The position numbers and the translations under genes were made by a program. This document shows positions 47,450 through 59,074 of a stretch of 64,000 bases of DNA, piece by piece; the stretch's first letter is position 1; the number at the start of each line of letters is the position of its first letter. The DNA comes from Symbiotaphrina buchneri. Lineage: Eukaryota > Ascomycota > Symbiotaphrinales > Symbiotaphrinaceae. The stretch covers positions 1-64,000 of the forward strand of contig BCIG01000021.1 of assembly GCA_001599915.1 (NCBI GenBank), read 5' to 3'. The notes under the pieces were generated by a model. It searched no databases, was not told where the DNA came from, and saw nothing but the letters and a program-made list of their open reading frames with translations.

Positions 47450-50400
47450 GTTGACCGCAATGACAGAGATTGATCAGAGCAGAGAGAAGTTGACTAGTCA
47501 GAATACGATGCAAATGCGAGCAATTTGTCACGATGAGAATATGCGGGGAGCGTGCGCGATATCCAAGGTCGACAGCCTCCAAGATGGACCGTATTAGGTC
47601 TGAGGGTGCAGGCGAGGTGGACTAACGAACAGTGACGCCGATGACGGCAGACTTCTGCTTCGGCAGACAAGTGCTCGTGAACAGAGGACAACAAGTGAAT
47701 GCCAGAACGATGCAAGCGAAACTGAGGAAGGATCAAATTGAAGATTGCTCAGGTGCCCCAGGAATGCAGACTGCCAGAGTGCCAGGTGGCCCACCGGATA
47801 ATGAGTTCGGCGGCTGCAGGAAACTGCAGCACAACCGCAGCAGGAGGAGGGAAAGCGGACAGAGAGGATCGAAGAACCAATTACTGATTCAGGAAACCCG
47901 CCCACGGCCGCGTTTGATGTCGAGACGGAGCTCGGGCTGGCGGCAGAAGCTGACAGGCTCCTGGTACACCAGAACAGCAGCCGGATGAAGACTTTCCAGA
48001 AGAATATCCTGCTTCGGTAAGGTAAATATGGGAATCTGTCGTCTCCCGAGGGGGAGGGTGGAGGGTATTTGCCTTAGGCTAGCACGGGCACACCCTCGAG
48101 AGGAGCTTAGAGCTGGTACCTACCTCACACTATAGGATATCTGTACCCTGGCACGACGACCTGTGACAGTCTGCTCGCAGTGCAAAACAGGATCAGATCA
48201 AGATGCTGATAAGCCGGAGGCAGGGCGGATCTCCTCTTGTCTTTTGGACCGGACGTCGTGTTGGTGGGGATGTCCTGGGTGTTTGGGACGGCGTGCCCAC
48301 TAGTAGTGGAGGTGGATACGACGGCTCGATGACAAGCAAAACGAGCAACAGCAATGGTAACAAATTGATCCTTTGGAAAATTTAACTATTCGTAATCTTA
48401 AGAGGTTACCGGCGGTTTTTGGGGTGGTGGGTGGTCACTGGTGGAGGGCCCTTGTCGTGTTTCCCTTTCCTCGGTCGATCAGCCGGGAACGCTCAGGGCA
48501 AGTGAAGAGAGAAAAGGGCAAAGGGCCAAAAGCATAGAACGAAAGGACAGGTTTAGGGTGTGTGTGGTAGCGAATATTAGGAATAATAGTGATGATGATG
48601 GGAAGAGTGCCGGGCCCCAGTTCTCTACGGGAATTAGGTAGGACTTGCTATCTGGACCTTATGCACGCGCAATACCTAATATGGGTCAGGGTCAGTCAGA
48701 TGAAGGAATTTCGGTGTCCGGGTATGACGCCACAGACGAGAACTACCGGGGCGCCTTGCGCTGCCAATCAACCGACCTGGTGGAGCCCCGAGCGCACCTT
48801 TGTCTTTTCGGACTTTTGCTTATTATTATTGCAAGCCAGCATACCAGGCCGAAAATGATGGGGGATATCGAAGGATAAGAACACGGTGATACGTCGAGTC
48901 TACCAAGCTGTAGGAATGGGCCAACATCCCCTAGAGTATATGATATTGGTGCTCTCGAGGAGACCAGACATATTTTGTGTTCATCCAAGTAAAGATAGAA
49001 GGGTAAGACAGGGTTGGTAAGGGCACGCATGACACTAATTAGTACTCGTATGGATGGCAGATGGAGGACTCATGTAGCGCGCGGTCCTGCTCCATCCAGC
49101 ACAGGAGGCCAGCTGGTGCATCTGCGCTTGTCAAAAAATCTTCTCATTTATTATTGTTGTTCGTCCACGCGCACCGACTTCCTTTCCTCATCTCATCATT
49201 CTTATCACTGCTGTGGCCGTTTTCCTTCGTACTCGGTACTCTTTCCGTGCTCGTACTTTACTCCTCCTGCAGTTTGGCCAAATTAGGGGCCTCCACACCT
49301 CGAGGTGATCGACGGGCGTCGGCATCGGCGACGACATGCCTTGGCTGGCCCCCGGCACTATCTTACCTTGCTGTACGTGCAGCACAAACATCTGTTCCCT
49401 TAAAGAATAAAGATACCAAGGCAAAGTACTACTTCTGGCGGGCCTTGATTTGATCTTGGAGCTTGAGCCCTCGTTGAGTTACCAGGCCCACCAAAGCGGA
49501 CCTCCCATGAAGGTGATGATAATGCGGACCATTGCTGCATACTCCTCCACCTGAACCACCTCCTGTTGTCTTTTCCTTCCAACGGCGACTTTTTGAACTT
49601 CTTCAATCTGAGCCCGCGCATTCTCTAAAATGTCGGATTCCGTCGCAGAACAAAGAGCATAAGCGATCAATGTCGTCACCGGATGATGTCAGTCAGGGTT
49701 TGCCCAGTGACGCACAGTAAGGGCTTCCAGTCGCCAGTGTGCTTGCGAGGTACGACTGCTAGGTACCCTGGGGCCTGCAACAACAATGAATCCCAGTCCT
49801 TCCGTCCCTCCTGATCTTTATCCGCCTAAAGTCCTCGTAGCGCGTTAGCTGAGGTTTTAAGGTAGTCGGCTAACCGCGGGGACCCTGAAAATAATGTAAC
49901 AATAATGGCCGTGATCGCTCGGGAGTCCGCGTCGACATGCCCCAGCTATTCCAGATGGTGCGAGCACGACACCCCTGGCACGATCAATCATGCTTTGGAG
50001 GATCACTCCCACAGGTTCGCCTCCGCTATTTTCCTTTCTGGAAATTAGTCGGTCCAAGGCCAAGCGTGTCTCCCTCAATAATAACGTGCCTCAAGAGAGA
50101 TGGTGCTCGTGCTGGTTGCTCCCTCCAGCCTCCAGGTGTTTCTCTCTTCCGGCGCTCCTATGCGGCAAGGTTGGTCCGTGGAAGCCAGGATGGAAGCAGG
50201 AGGTGCCGGGTGAGGCGATCAGTTGCTCCGATTGGGATAGCGGGTTGGTGAGTTGGTGACTTGGTGGGTTGGCCGTGGTCGGATCTCTTCTGGTCGCGGA
50301 CCAACGATATCAAATGCGTGGCCGTCGGAAAAGTTTTGCCTGCTAAGTGCTTCCCTTTTTCGGACTTGGTGCGTGCTACCGAGGCCACATGTGGCAGCGT

Positions 50401-52103
50401 ATGCTATCTTTCGATGGGATGACCCTCGTTGCATCGATGTTTCGCGAAAATCAACCAGCAACTCCACCGCTCCTGGAAGGCTGTCAGTGCCCGTGTCGTT
50501 TAACCCTGCTTCACCGTTGATCGTCGCCGCCAGCTTTTCTTTTCTCATGATCAATGTAACTTCATATGGACGGACCCGTTTTGGTGAGAATCGAGAAGTT
50601 GATGCTCGTCGACTTCGAGATGACTAGAGCAGTAGTACGCAACCAGAGTACTCAGTTACATATGGTACTTCCTAACCTCACCTCCCTTCCTTAGTGGCTC
50701 CTCGCCTCCTCGGAAGACGTACCGAAAGCTGGGACATCCATGCGATTGGTTCCTTGAGTCGCGAGTCGTAAGTCAGGAGTCGTGTGAGTCGTGACGGATA
50801 TACCCCCGAAGCCAACCATGTGCCTCGGACGCACCCTTGCTCCTGGTGCGGCACGATTTCCTTTGTATTCGTACCCTCATTCTATTTGGGTAATAATAGA
50901 CACTTGAGCCTGACCTGGAAACCTAAGCTAAGTTATCTTATCTAAGTCTGCCTTCCAGCTTGCCATAGGATGGTAAGTATATGTCAGTACGGAGTAAGTA
51001 AGGTAAGGTACATCATCCCGTAAGCTGCAGCGTCACCTCAGTTCAAGTTCCAACTTGTTACATAGCATGTCGGAGAGTTGTTGACGCAACTAGCAGTAGC
51101 TGCTTGCACTGCCAAGGACCCGTCTCTCATTGTCGGAGCGACTTGCGGATCCCGTCCAGCCGTGGAAGGATGCTTCCTACCTTACCCATCGCGCTTGGAT
51201 TAAGGTATGTATTGACTCTTGTCTTTCTCTTAGGTATCTTAGTTATTTTGACTTAAGATATACTAGGATAATAATGGATAAGGCAGAAGCAAGTTAAGGT
51301 CCCTGACGGTTATCGGGAGTATATTTCCTACATTTTTGTTGGGGACGTTCAAGACGAGATCCTGCCTGGGACTACAGAAGGGGAAAACGTGCCGGGATCC
51401 GCGCCTGAGAGGACGTTCGAACATGGTTGAGGACGGGTATGCGAGTACAGAGAATGTCATCAAGGTACAAGTACTCGTACAACTCCTCCCTCGTACAAGA
51501 GAGTGTCCTGACTGATGTCGAGTACCCCGGGTGCCTGGTGTGAGATACGAAGTATTCCTTCGCTCATTGCCCAACAGACCAGATCGGGAGATCTTGACTT
51601 CATCTCCGCTGCGAAATATCGCTCTGCGCTGCACAGCTTTTGGTACGCGACACGCTGATATGTGAAGCTTCCAAATCCTACGAATAAATAGTCTGTTCCT
51701 TAGCCCGCCAATCTCCACTTCAGCCGCATCTTTCTCGAGGCGGAAATCTGTCGCGGTTGGACAATGCTGGTCTTGGCCAGCGTCCGCGGTTCGAGCGGGT
51801 TTATTGGTACCTGAAAGAAGGTACCTATCTGGAAGACTACCGAGCTACGATCCTACACACCAGGTCGTTGCAAGGAAACCTAACAAATAACATCATCATG
51901 ATCACCTTATATGATTCTTCGGTATCTGATCGCAACTATCAACGGTACGACAAGGGCTTTTGGACTGGCAACACCGGGAAGTGAAACGCTCTTTTGGCCC
52001 CCTGCAATGTATGCAAACTCAAGTCCGCGCGCCTTGACTAACTGTACAACATCTCATGCTCCTTTCACATGGCTTGTGAGTATGGTCGAATTGAGCGCAA
52101 CCG
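47450..52103. other. Gene-poor stretch of 4.65 kb
   Basis: Between ypdA (start 47449) and the aspartate aminotransferase 3' end. I find no gene with motifs, splice-supported frame or plausible start. It holds dispersed TACCTTACC/GGTAAGGTA words (48014-48023, 50994-51011, 51178-51187), a cluster of GAGTC words at 50755-50794, and many short GTAC palindromes. A Lys/Glu-rich minus-strand frame at 49479-49679 has only a GTG start. The left part may be a long ypdA 5' leader. Confidence 0.5.
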
Positions 52104-53805
52104 CTAGCCTGTAACCTTGTAGATGCTCTCCGCGAGACGCTTGACATTTCCGGTGGTGATACCGGCAACCGATATTCTACCGTCCTTGGTCGCATAAACC
52201 GAGTGCTGCCCGGTCCCTCAGTACTCGACATCATAACGCGCACTACAGGTTGAGACTTACCTCCTTTGACAATTTGTCCATCTGCTCCGGCTTCAGGCCG
52301 GTATAAGCAAACATACCGATCTGTTTGGCCTGTCAGTCGAGGCAGGAATACGAAAGAACATTGCTCCGTACCTGCGATGTGATATGGCTCCAGTCATGCT
52401 TGCTGCCGAGCTCTTCCAGGTGCTTCTTCAAAAGGGCGCGCATGGTGATGATCCTGTCAGCCATTCCCTTGACCTCGCCAAGCCACTGCTTGTTCAAAGC
52501 CGCGTCATTGAGGATGGTTGAGGCGATGCGGGCGCCGTGAATGGGCGGATTGGAATACATTGGTCGGACGAGGATCTTGATCTGGGAATCCACCCGCGTC
52601 TTCTCCTCGGCGGAATCACATACAAGCGAGAACGCTCCGACACGCTCACCATAAAGACCCTGCGGCGCATGTCAGCTATTGCCAGGTCGCTCTTTCGAAC
52701 CGCCACGCACCATATTCTTTGCGAAACTCTGACACAACGCAATGTTGTGGCCCTCCGACACAAAGTGCCTAACGGCAAAGGCGTCCCGATCTGTATCTCC
52801 ACTGGCAAAACCTTGATACGCCATATCGAAGAACGCGAAATGCTTCCCTGCCTTCACAGCGTCGCTGATCTGACGCCATTGTTCTTGGGTGGGATCGACG
52901 CCGGTGGGATTGTGCGCACATGCATGCAGGAGAATGATGCTGCCTTCCGGGGCGGCTTTTATATCCTCAACCATACCATTGAAGTCAAGACCAATGGTGT
53001 CCTTGTTATAGTAGCGGTACTTTTCAATCTCCAGCCCAGAGTCTGTGAAGACAGCAGCATGATTGGCCCAGCTGGGGGTGGGGAGGTAGATCTTCTTCGC
53101 GCCGGGGTAGAAGCGCTGGAGGAACGTGCCACCAATCCTAAGGGCACCAGTACCTGATATTGCTTGTGTGATGGCAATGCGGTCTTCTTTGATTGGCACC
53201 GATTCAGGTCCATACGCCAGAAGAGCGGCAGCCTTTGTGAATGCTGGAACACCGGTTATGCCAGCGTACTCTTTATCCAACCCTGAATCAACCACCTTCT
53301 TCTCGGCCGTCTTGACCGACGGAAGTACGTATGGTTTACCCTGGTCGTCCCTGTATGCGCCAACGCCTAAGGCAGTCCGACCCATCAGCCCTATTCACTA
53401 AATCGCAGCAATAGTAGATTCCACGTGAGGCGCAGAAAGAGATACCTAGGTTGATATTTTGTGGAAAGCTGTCCGCTTTGAACGCTTCTGTGATACCTAT
53501 AGTGACCATCAGCAGCTGAACAAGTAAAAGGGACGGAAGCTAAGAAGCTGCTCACCAAGGATAGCCTGCGCGTGAGCAGTGAGTTAGCAGTAGGTATCTA
53601 CGGTGGATCGCATCAATGACACACATCCTTGCGCATTGAAGTCAGCTACATGGATATTTCTGTCGTCCCTCGATCCCAGCAGGCTTACAGGAGGTCCCTG
53701 TGGGACATTGGCCCACGTGGAAGCTTGTCGAGCAGCGAGGCACGCCCGGAGAGAATTGAGTCGGAGAGCCGTGTGACGACCGGCAGTCCTCGAGATGCAA
53801 AGCAT
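52104..53805 (-). CDS. Mitochondrial aspartate aminotransferase
   Basis: Seven exons: 53805-53689, 53565-53556, 53496-53446, 53366-52711, 52659-52372, 52320-52261, 52205-52104; 427 residues. Interconverts aspartate and 2-oxoglutarate with oxaloacetate and glutamate; part of the malate-aspartate shuttle. The basic, Ser/Arg/Ala-rich N-terminus ([20 protein letters not shown]) looks like a mitochondrial presequence and is followed by [21 protein letters not shown], the usual mature start. Marks: [70 protein letters not shown] lysine K276 in [15 protein letters not shown], and [17 protein letters not shown]. Exon 2 is only 10 nt but supplies residues AILG exactly where the family has them. Confidence 0.95.
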
Positions 53806-54517
53806 GGCGGATAGGAGGCAGGACGCTGATCAATTGGGATGAGAAACAATATGGGTGTGCAAAAGAGCGCCTGAAGGGAAGGATGAGCGCTGGACGGTGA
53901 CCCTGAGCAGGGACTACGACTATCAATAAGAATGAGGAGCAGAGGAGAGAGTGGATGTCGTCGGAGCGAATTGTACTCGGTGCAAAGAAGTCGGCGAACG
54001 CGGTACGGTACGATGTACTCCGGTGTATGAGTCGTACCTGTCACGGAAGAACTAGGGGTGTTGCGTGCCTCACGCGGTGATTAACCTGAGTTGAAGGCCC
54101 TAACGACGGGTAGGCGCCTAATAAAACCCGGAATACCCCGGACCCGTACGTTGTACGAATACACCCAGGTACACATACGGTATCTTGCGCGCGTTAAGTT
54201 CCAGGTTTATGGCAGTGCAACTTGGATAGTACAATACCTGTAAGGTCAATCGTTCAATTTCGTATGCCTTACTGGCATTACAGTAACCTTACACAGTACG
54301 TTAAGATACCTTACCTTACAGGTTGCAGAAGGTACGGTAAGGTATTGATTGCTTATAGGGTAAGGTAACCACGCATAAGGCCCGTATTATTATGCATTTG
54401 ACACCCCTTAACTGTGCTGGCATGGCCATGCGGATGCCCAAGCTCGATCCATCTATACCTTATCTTACAATCAAAGAATTTTGCGAAATGGACCAGGCCA
54501 ACCTCCAAGACGCTCTC
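53806..54517. other. Intergenic with paired GGTAAGGTA words
   Basis: Promoter of the aminotransferase gene and 3' flank of SNU66. Dense in the dispersed word (54288-54370), including a perfect inverted pair. No gene. Confidence 0.5.
54306..54345. repeat. Inverted repeat of the dispersed TACCTTACC word
   Basis: ATACCTTACC near 54306-54315 and its exact reverse complement GGTAAGGTAT near 54336-54345 flank a loop of about 20 bases. Further copies of the word follow at 54358-54368. Confidence 0.8.
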
Positions 54518-56539
54518 TCATGCCAACCTAACTCCAGCCTGCCGATTCTTCTTGGCCGTGGCCCCCATTGCATTGTTCATGCCTGTGCTCTGGCTGCTGT
54601 CCAGGCTGCTCATGGCGAGTCGCTTCTTCTCGTCCTCGATCTTCTTGAGTAGCTTCTCAGTCTTCTGTTTCCCACTGCCCTTGCCGTGGAATTGATGGCT
54701 CAGATGCTTGAAGGCCTCCTTCTGGTTCATTTCCCGACCGTGTTCGTCGACGTACTTCAGCTCCACATCGGGTTTGTACTCGCGGTTGAAGATATCCGCC
54801 ATCTGCCGGGACTCTATCTGGTCACGCTGCTTGTTCTCCCACCGAGCATACTCTTCGCGCTCTCGGGCGGACATCTTCTCGAGCTTCCCGCTAGCTCGGT
54901 CTCGCTCTCGTTGAAGGCGCGCTCGCCTCTCGGCCTCAGCTTCACGCTTTTGCTTTTCAGCGAGGAATCGTTGCCGCTCCCGGTGAAGTGCATTGAGATC
55001 CCCAGCATTAGAGGTCTGGATCAGCCCGCGTTGCGAGAGCATGGCAAGTGTAGAACCAAGGCCTTTGTTCAAGGTCATCTCTTCATCCAAGCCAGTAGAC
55101 GTGATATCAGCAGCGGTGGAGGTCTCTCTCTTGAGGCGCTCTTTAAGCTCCCGTTCGTCTTCCAAGTCATTGTAGGATCGTTCCATATCCACATCATCTC
55201 CCTGCTCTGACACCGCAGCTGATGCAGACCTGGAGGTTCTGGCAGCTTTTGATGTGGACCTGGCCCTTGCTCGCCTCTCTGGCGTGGTAGGTCTCTGTAG
55301 ATTTGCAACAAACTCGGTCGTCTCGTCGATAATCAAGCCCGGCTGCTCTTCCTCCACGCTCGTCAGGAGACCTTCCTGGGGTCCAGGTGTCATGGAGTCC
55401 TGGTCACGCAACTGTCTCGCAATATCCTCAGGCCGCATCCTCTTGCGTTTCTTTAGCGCCTCCCGTCTCTGCAAGGCAAGGGAAGTTTGAAGATCATCGT
55501 CGTCTATCAGTGAGGTATCATCCGGCTTCTTTCTCAGCGGAGGTCCATTTGCATTCCCCGCCCGGTCGTTATCCAACTCCATTGCATCCGCTTGCGGTTG
55601 AGCATCCAAAGGAAAGACATCATCATCGTCTACGGCCTTTCGCCTAGTGGATTTGGCCTTCTTTTTCTTCGGTTTCCGGAGCTTGATCTCGGAGATATCC
55701 ATATAGTCAGACCCTAGGTCTTCCTTGAAGATGTCCAGACTTATCGGCTTTGGTTTGCTCTGCGCTCGCTGGTCCCCATTCAGTAATTCTCGTTCCTCCT
55801 TTGTTTTACCCTCTCCATCGAGTGTGAACCTCTTCCGCTTTTTGCCCGTAATTTCCTCATCGTACTGAGCAAGGATAGCATTTTCACCATCCTCAGCAAT
55901 ATCGTGGGGGTTATAAACGGGTCTTTTCTTCTTGAGCTCCAGGTTTTCTGTTAATTTCTCCTTTTCTCGGAGTTCGATGGCCTCCAGCTCGTCACCTTCC
56001 TCTTCATTCTCGTCAATGGTTGTGTCCTTCAACGTGAGGATCTGCTCGCCACCTTCCTCGAAAGCGTTGACCTCGTGTGCAACTTTGACTCCAGCAAGGT
56101 CTTTGCTGGTGTATTCAGCAGCCTGTTCCCTTTCTGCGAGTTCCTGTTCCAGCCTTCGCGCCTGTTCGAGCTTCTTCTGCCTCTTTTTCTGCTGCAACAG
56201 CCAGGTCCTTGTATCAAGGTCGGCGTCGGGGTCCGCTTCGGCCAAGCTTTTGCCCTCTAGCTTTGCAAACCTTTGCGCTGCATCACGGGCCTTCTTGATG
56301 GCATCATTTTTGGCTTGACGCCGGGCTTTGGCCTCAGCTTCGTCTTGAAGCCTTTTCCAGTTCTCATAGCCCTGGGCTTGTCTTGACTCTAATGTACTCC
56401 CCAGATCATCTTCCGGTTGCTCATCGTTTCCCGACGGTTGGAAGGCGGGAGCAGCGGGAGCGCCAGGCACAGGGAGAGGCTTCAGGCCTATCGCGGCACG
56501 GATCTTGTTTGTCTCTTCAATGGATAGTGAGTCCCCCAT
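54518..56539 (-). CDS. SART-1/Snu66 U4/U6.U5 tri-snRNP component
   Basis: Single exon of 673 residues, unusual among the mostly split genes here but in line with this charged family. It starts MGDSLSIEETNKIRAAIGLKPLPVP, the SART-1 N-terminal signature, followed by long Lys/Glu/Arg-rich coiled-coil stretches (ENWKRLQDEAEAKARRQAKN, KKRQKKLEQARRLEQELAER). Further on it has RPVYNPHDIAEDGE, VFPLDAQPQ and PEDIARQLRDQDSM. The C-terminal block DEEMTLNKGLGSTLAMLSQRG and NREYKPDVELKYVDEHGREM...KEAFKHLSHQFHGKGSGKQK is the most conserved part of Snu66/SART1. It acts in the nucleus in tri-snRNP assembly and splicing. Confidence 0.94.
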   Translation of the reverse strand: MGDSLSIEETNKIRAAIGLKPLPVPGAPAAPAFQPSGNDEQPEDDLGSTLESRQAQGYENWKRLQDEAEAKARRQAKNDAIKKARDAAQRFAKLEGKSLAEADPDADLDTRTWLLQQKKRQKKLEQARRLEQELAEREQAAEYTSKDLAGVKVAHEVNAFEEGGEQILTLKDTTIDENEEEGDELEAIELREKEKLTENLELKKKRPVYNPHDIAEDGENAILAQYDEEITGKKRKRFTLDGEGKTKEERELLNGDQRAQSKPKPISLDIFKEDLGSDYMDISEIKLRKPKKKKAKSTRRKAVDDDDVFPLDAQPQADAMELDNDRAGNANGPPLRKKPDDTSLIDDDDLQTSLALQRREALKKRKRMRPEDIARQLRDQDSMTPGPQEGLLTSVEEEQPGLIIDETTEFVANLQRPTTPERRARARSTSKAARTSRSASAAVSEQGDDVDMERSYNDLEDERELKERLKRETSTAADITSTGLDEEMTLNKGLGSTLAMLSQRGLIQTSNAGDLNALHRERQRFLAEKQKREAEAERRARLQRERDRASGKLEKMSAREREEYARWENKQRDQIESRQMADIFNREYKPDVELKYVDEHGREMNQKEAFKHLSHQFHGKGSGKQKTEKLLKKIEDEKKRLAMSSLDSSQSTGMNNAMGATAKKNRQAGVRLA

Positions 56540-57346
56540 GACGCCAACAAGACACTATGTTCTTCCCCAAGGGCTGAGGTCAGCTATGCGGGCAGGCGCA
56601 AACGCCAATAGGGTCCTGCAGAATGCTGTTCCTTCTCATCTACAGATGAATGTGCGGATGTAAGAGTGAGGTATGGGATACGAATGATCCGGGAGCACGC
56701 TTAGTTACTATGTACCTCGCTGCAAAGGTACTTCGTATCCTTCGGCACTCGCAAGGCAACTCCGCAAGTCCGCCTCGGTGCACAGAGGCGAAATCTTAAT
56801 CACGTGATCGTAGAACACACTAGTCCATATACGTACTAGGGCGAGCAATTGCAAAACAGTCGGGAACTTTTCAGTGCTTCCTTTTCCTTTTTTCTTTTTC
56901 TTCTTTTCTTCTCAACAACAGATCTGTGTCCAGCAGTCCTGTCAGTTCTTCGGAGCTGTTCAGTTGTATTGCTGGACAGTTCGACGACAATGGAGCCATC
57001 TACGTAACCCCATGGTGTCAATTTTCCTGTCGACAGATCTTAGAAGAACAGTCCCATCCTGCCTGAGCTCCCTTCGGGTGAGCTCGGCGGGTTGAGGACG
57101 ACGCGTTATATTCCACTTCTCTTCGCCGACTGCCCGTTGGCTTGTGAGGCTAGGGACAAACCATAACCTGCGTACAATCCTGCTTGCTCATCCGCTATTT
57201 CGCTTCTCGCCGCGTCGCCGTCCCATCTTCTCTACGAATGCCCGAGGATCCAGCTCGGATCCCAGGATACCATTGCCCCGATTTTCTTCCAGTATAATTC
57301 GGTATTGGTCTTCCAGTTGCACAATAACCTTCTGCATTCGGCCCGT
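56540..57346. other. Intergenic
   Basis: Promoter of SNU66 and 3' flank of PTH2. A pyrimidine run (TTTTCC/TTTTTC) at 56876-56908 lies in the plus-strand reading direction. No gene. Confidence 0.5.
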
Positions 57347-58028
57347 TCATAGCAGTTTTAAGTGTCCAGTGACCTGATCAACAATACTCTTCGGCCCCGG
57401 ACCGACACCCAGCACAGTTGTACTGCCACTTGCGATCTGGGTGCGGCCAGCATCAACGACGCGCTGCGCACATAGCCCGAGACTAATTGCTTGAGCTTGA
57501 AGGAGATCTAGTTCGTCTTCACCCTTGACCTGGACGGCTACTTTGGCCTGGCCTAATCGCTCCCAGCGTCGAAGGATTGGCGAGTCTGGAGCATGGCGGA
57601 GAAAGTATTTGTAGCATGCCAGGGTCGCATGGCTACACTGTGCAGCTATCTTTCCTAGAAACACCTGTAAACTCGGCGTGGTAAGAGCAGCGGATGTAAA
57701 AAGAACCTTTGGTCATCCCCAGGTCTGTCCGAACAACCAGTACCAACTTGCACTCCTCATGGCTGGAGGAAAACGGCTGTAGATTTCCTGCATCGTCCAA
57801 ACCATCCGCTGTAATCTCAGACTCGTCACTGTCATCTTCAACTTCTCGTTCAGCGGCTTGCTTTCCGTTTGTGGTGTCATATGTTCCTCTGGTGGCTCTG
57901 CCGCGCGAGGTCTTGAAGAGGCCAAGAGAAGAAGCTTGCCCAAGGAAGTATCCAGTGACACCGGCGACGATGGCAGCGGCAATGGCAAACGCCGCGGTCG
58001 AAGGTTGAGACCGCTCCTGCAACGCCAT
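57347..58028 (-). CDS. Peptidyl-tRNA hydrolase 2 (Pth2), N-terminally membrane anchored
   Basis: Two exons, 58028-57707 and 57654-57347; 209 residues. An N-terminal membrane segment at about 11-31 (TAAFAIAAAIVAGVTGYFLG) is typical of eukaryotic Pth2 (Bit1), which sits on mitochondria. An acidic linker then leads into the PTH2 domain: [30 protein letters not shown] with the catalytic K/H region, WERLGQAKVAVQVKGEDELDLLQAQA, RVVDAGRTQIASGSTTVLGVGPGP and the end VTGHLKLL. It releases tRNA from peptidyl-tRNA that has dropped off ribosomes. The exon 2 acceptor (CTAG at 57655) restores the GKIAAQ motif. Confidence 0.94.
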
Positions 58029-59074
58029 TGTGATTGAGCGCCTTGATGTCCGAAGGTTACTGGAAATACTTGCGTACGAAGGGTATTGCGGGAGTGTTGT
58101 CTGGTTTGTTTCAACGGAAAGTGCCGTGAGTATCAGGTACGAAGTACCATACATATCACCATTCAGGAGGCCCCAATTATTTATTATTCCGCCAGAGCCA
58201 CGGAGTGCTGCCTACATCAAAGCTGCACGCGGGCCTGGTCTATGAAGGGGCGACATGGTCGCGGATCTCCAGCAACATCATTCGGGAGTGACTTTTTAGC
58301 CATCAGGACTGCCAATGCAACGTCATAGACGTCTGTTGTTCAACCTCCATTTAATGATGTACAAGGAGTGCCAGTTGGATCCTCTAACACTACTACGTTG
58401 GGGCCCTGATCCTGCGGACGCGGTTAGACCTGACCAATGATTCCATGTGTTGTGCAATTGACAGCTTGCTTGTCTATGACCATCCGATCAGAGCTCATAC
58501 GGATGATGAGTGTCGTTTCGAAGGTAGACTGATGGTGTCTGCTAGCTGATTGCTGTGCAGCTATCTCCAAGACGGGAGCCCGGCTACGGATATGGCTGAG
58601 GAGCCTCTGTTGGCGTCTCTTGATCTGCTAGATTGAAAAAGAAGCAGCTCTCTAATTGCGCAAAGGTACAAACGGCCTTGCCTGGAGATGGGGCCCGCTG
58701 GTAGAAGAAAGTTACAGAAACTGTGTATAGTTATTAGTCCATCCTCTGGCCACATTATGATATTGATGAGAATGTCTTACTGCTGATTGTGGTCTGTTCA
58801 TGGCTACTCACACAGCATTGAACATTATCTTCACAGCTTAGAGAGGCCAGAGATGATCCGGGATGACGCCAGAGCTGATCCGACAATCCCGGGTCGCTCG
58901 GTCACAGCAGGCTCGAAGTGCGTGCGGCCTTCTGCTGGGGAGCCGTCTCCGAGGATTCATCTGCTGCAGTCCCAGTCGAAGAGACAGGCTCAGCACTCTG
59001 CCAGTGGCTGTAGGTTGTCAATGAAGCAGAGGCACAGCCTTTTCCGGTCTCTGTCACACCCTATCCTGAGGTCC
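58029..59074. other. Intergenic
   Basis: Promoter of PTH2 and 3' flank of the augmin-like gene. The frame at 58787-59170 (+) is the shadow of the neighbouring minus-strand gene end. Nothing else seen. Confidence 0.5.

Noticed and set aside
49479-49679. 66-codon minus-strand frame with Glu/Lys/Val-rich helix-like text
   Set aside because: Only a GTG start, no upstream exon found; coding feel too weak to support a gene.
51757-51984. 75-codon plus-strand frame
   Set aside because: Begins at TTG, no motif, no supporting splice sites.
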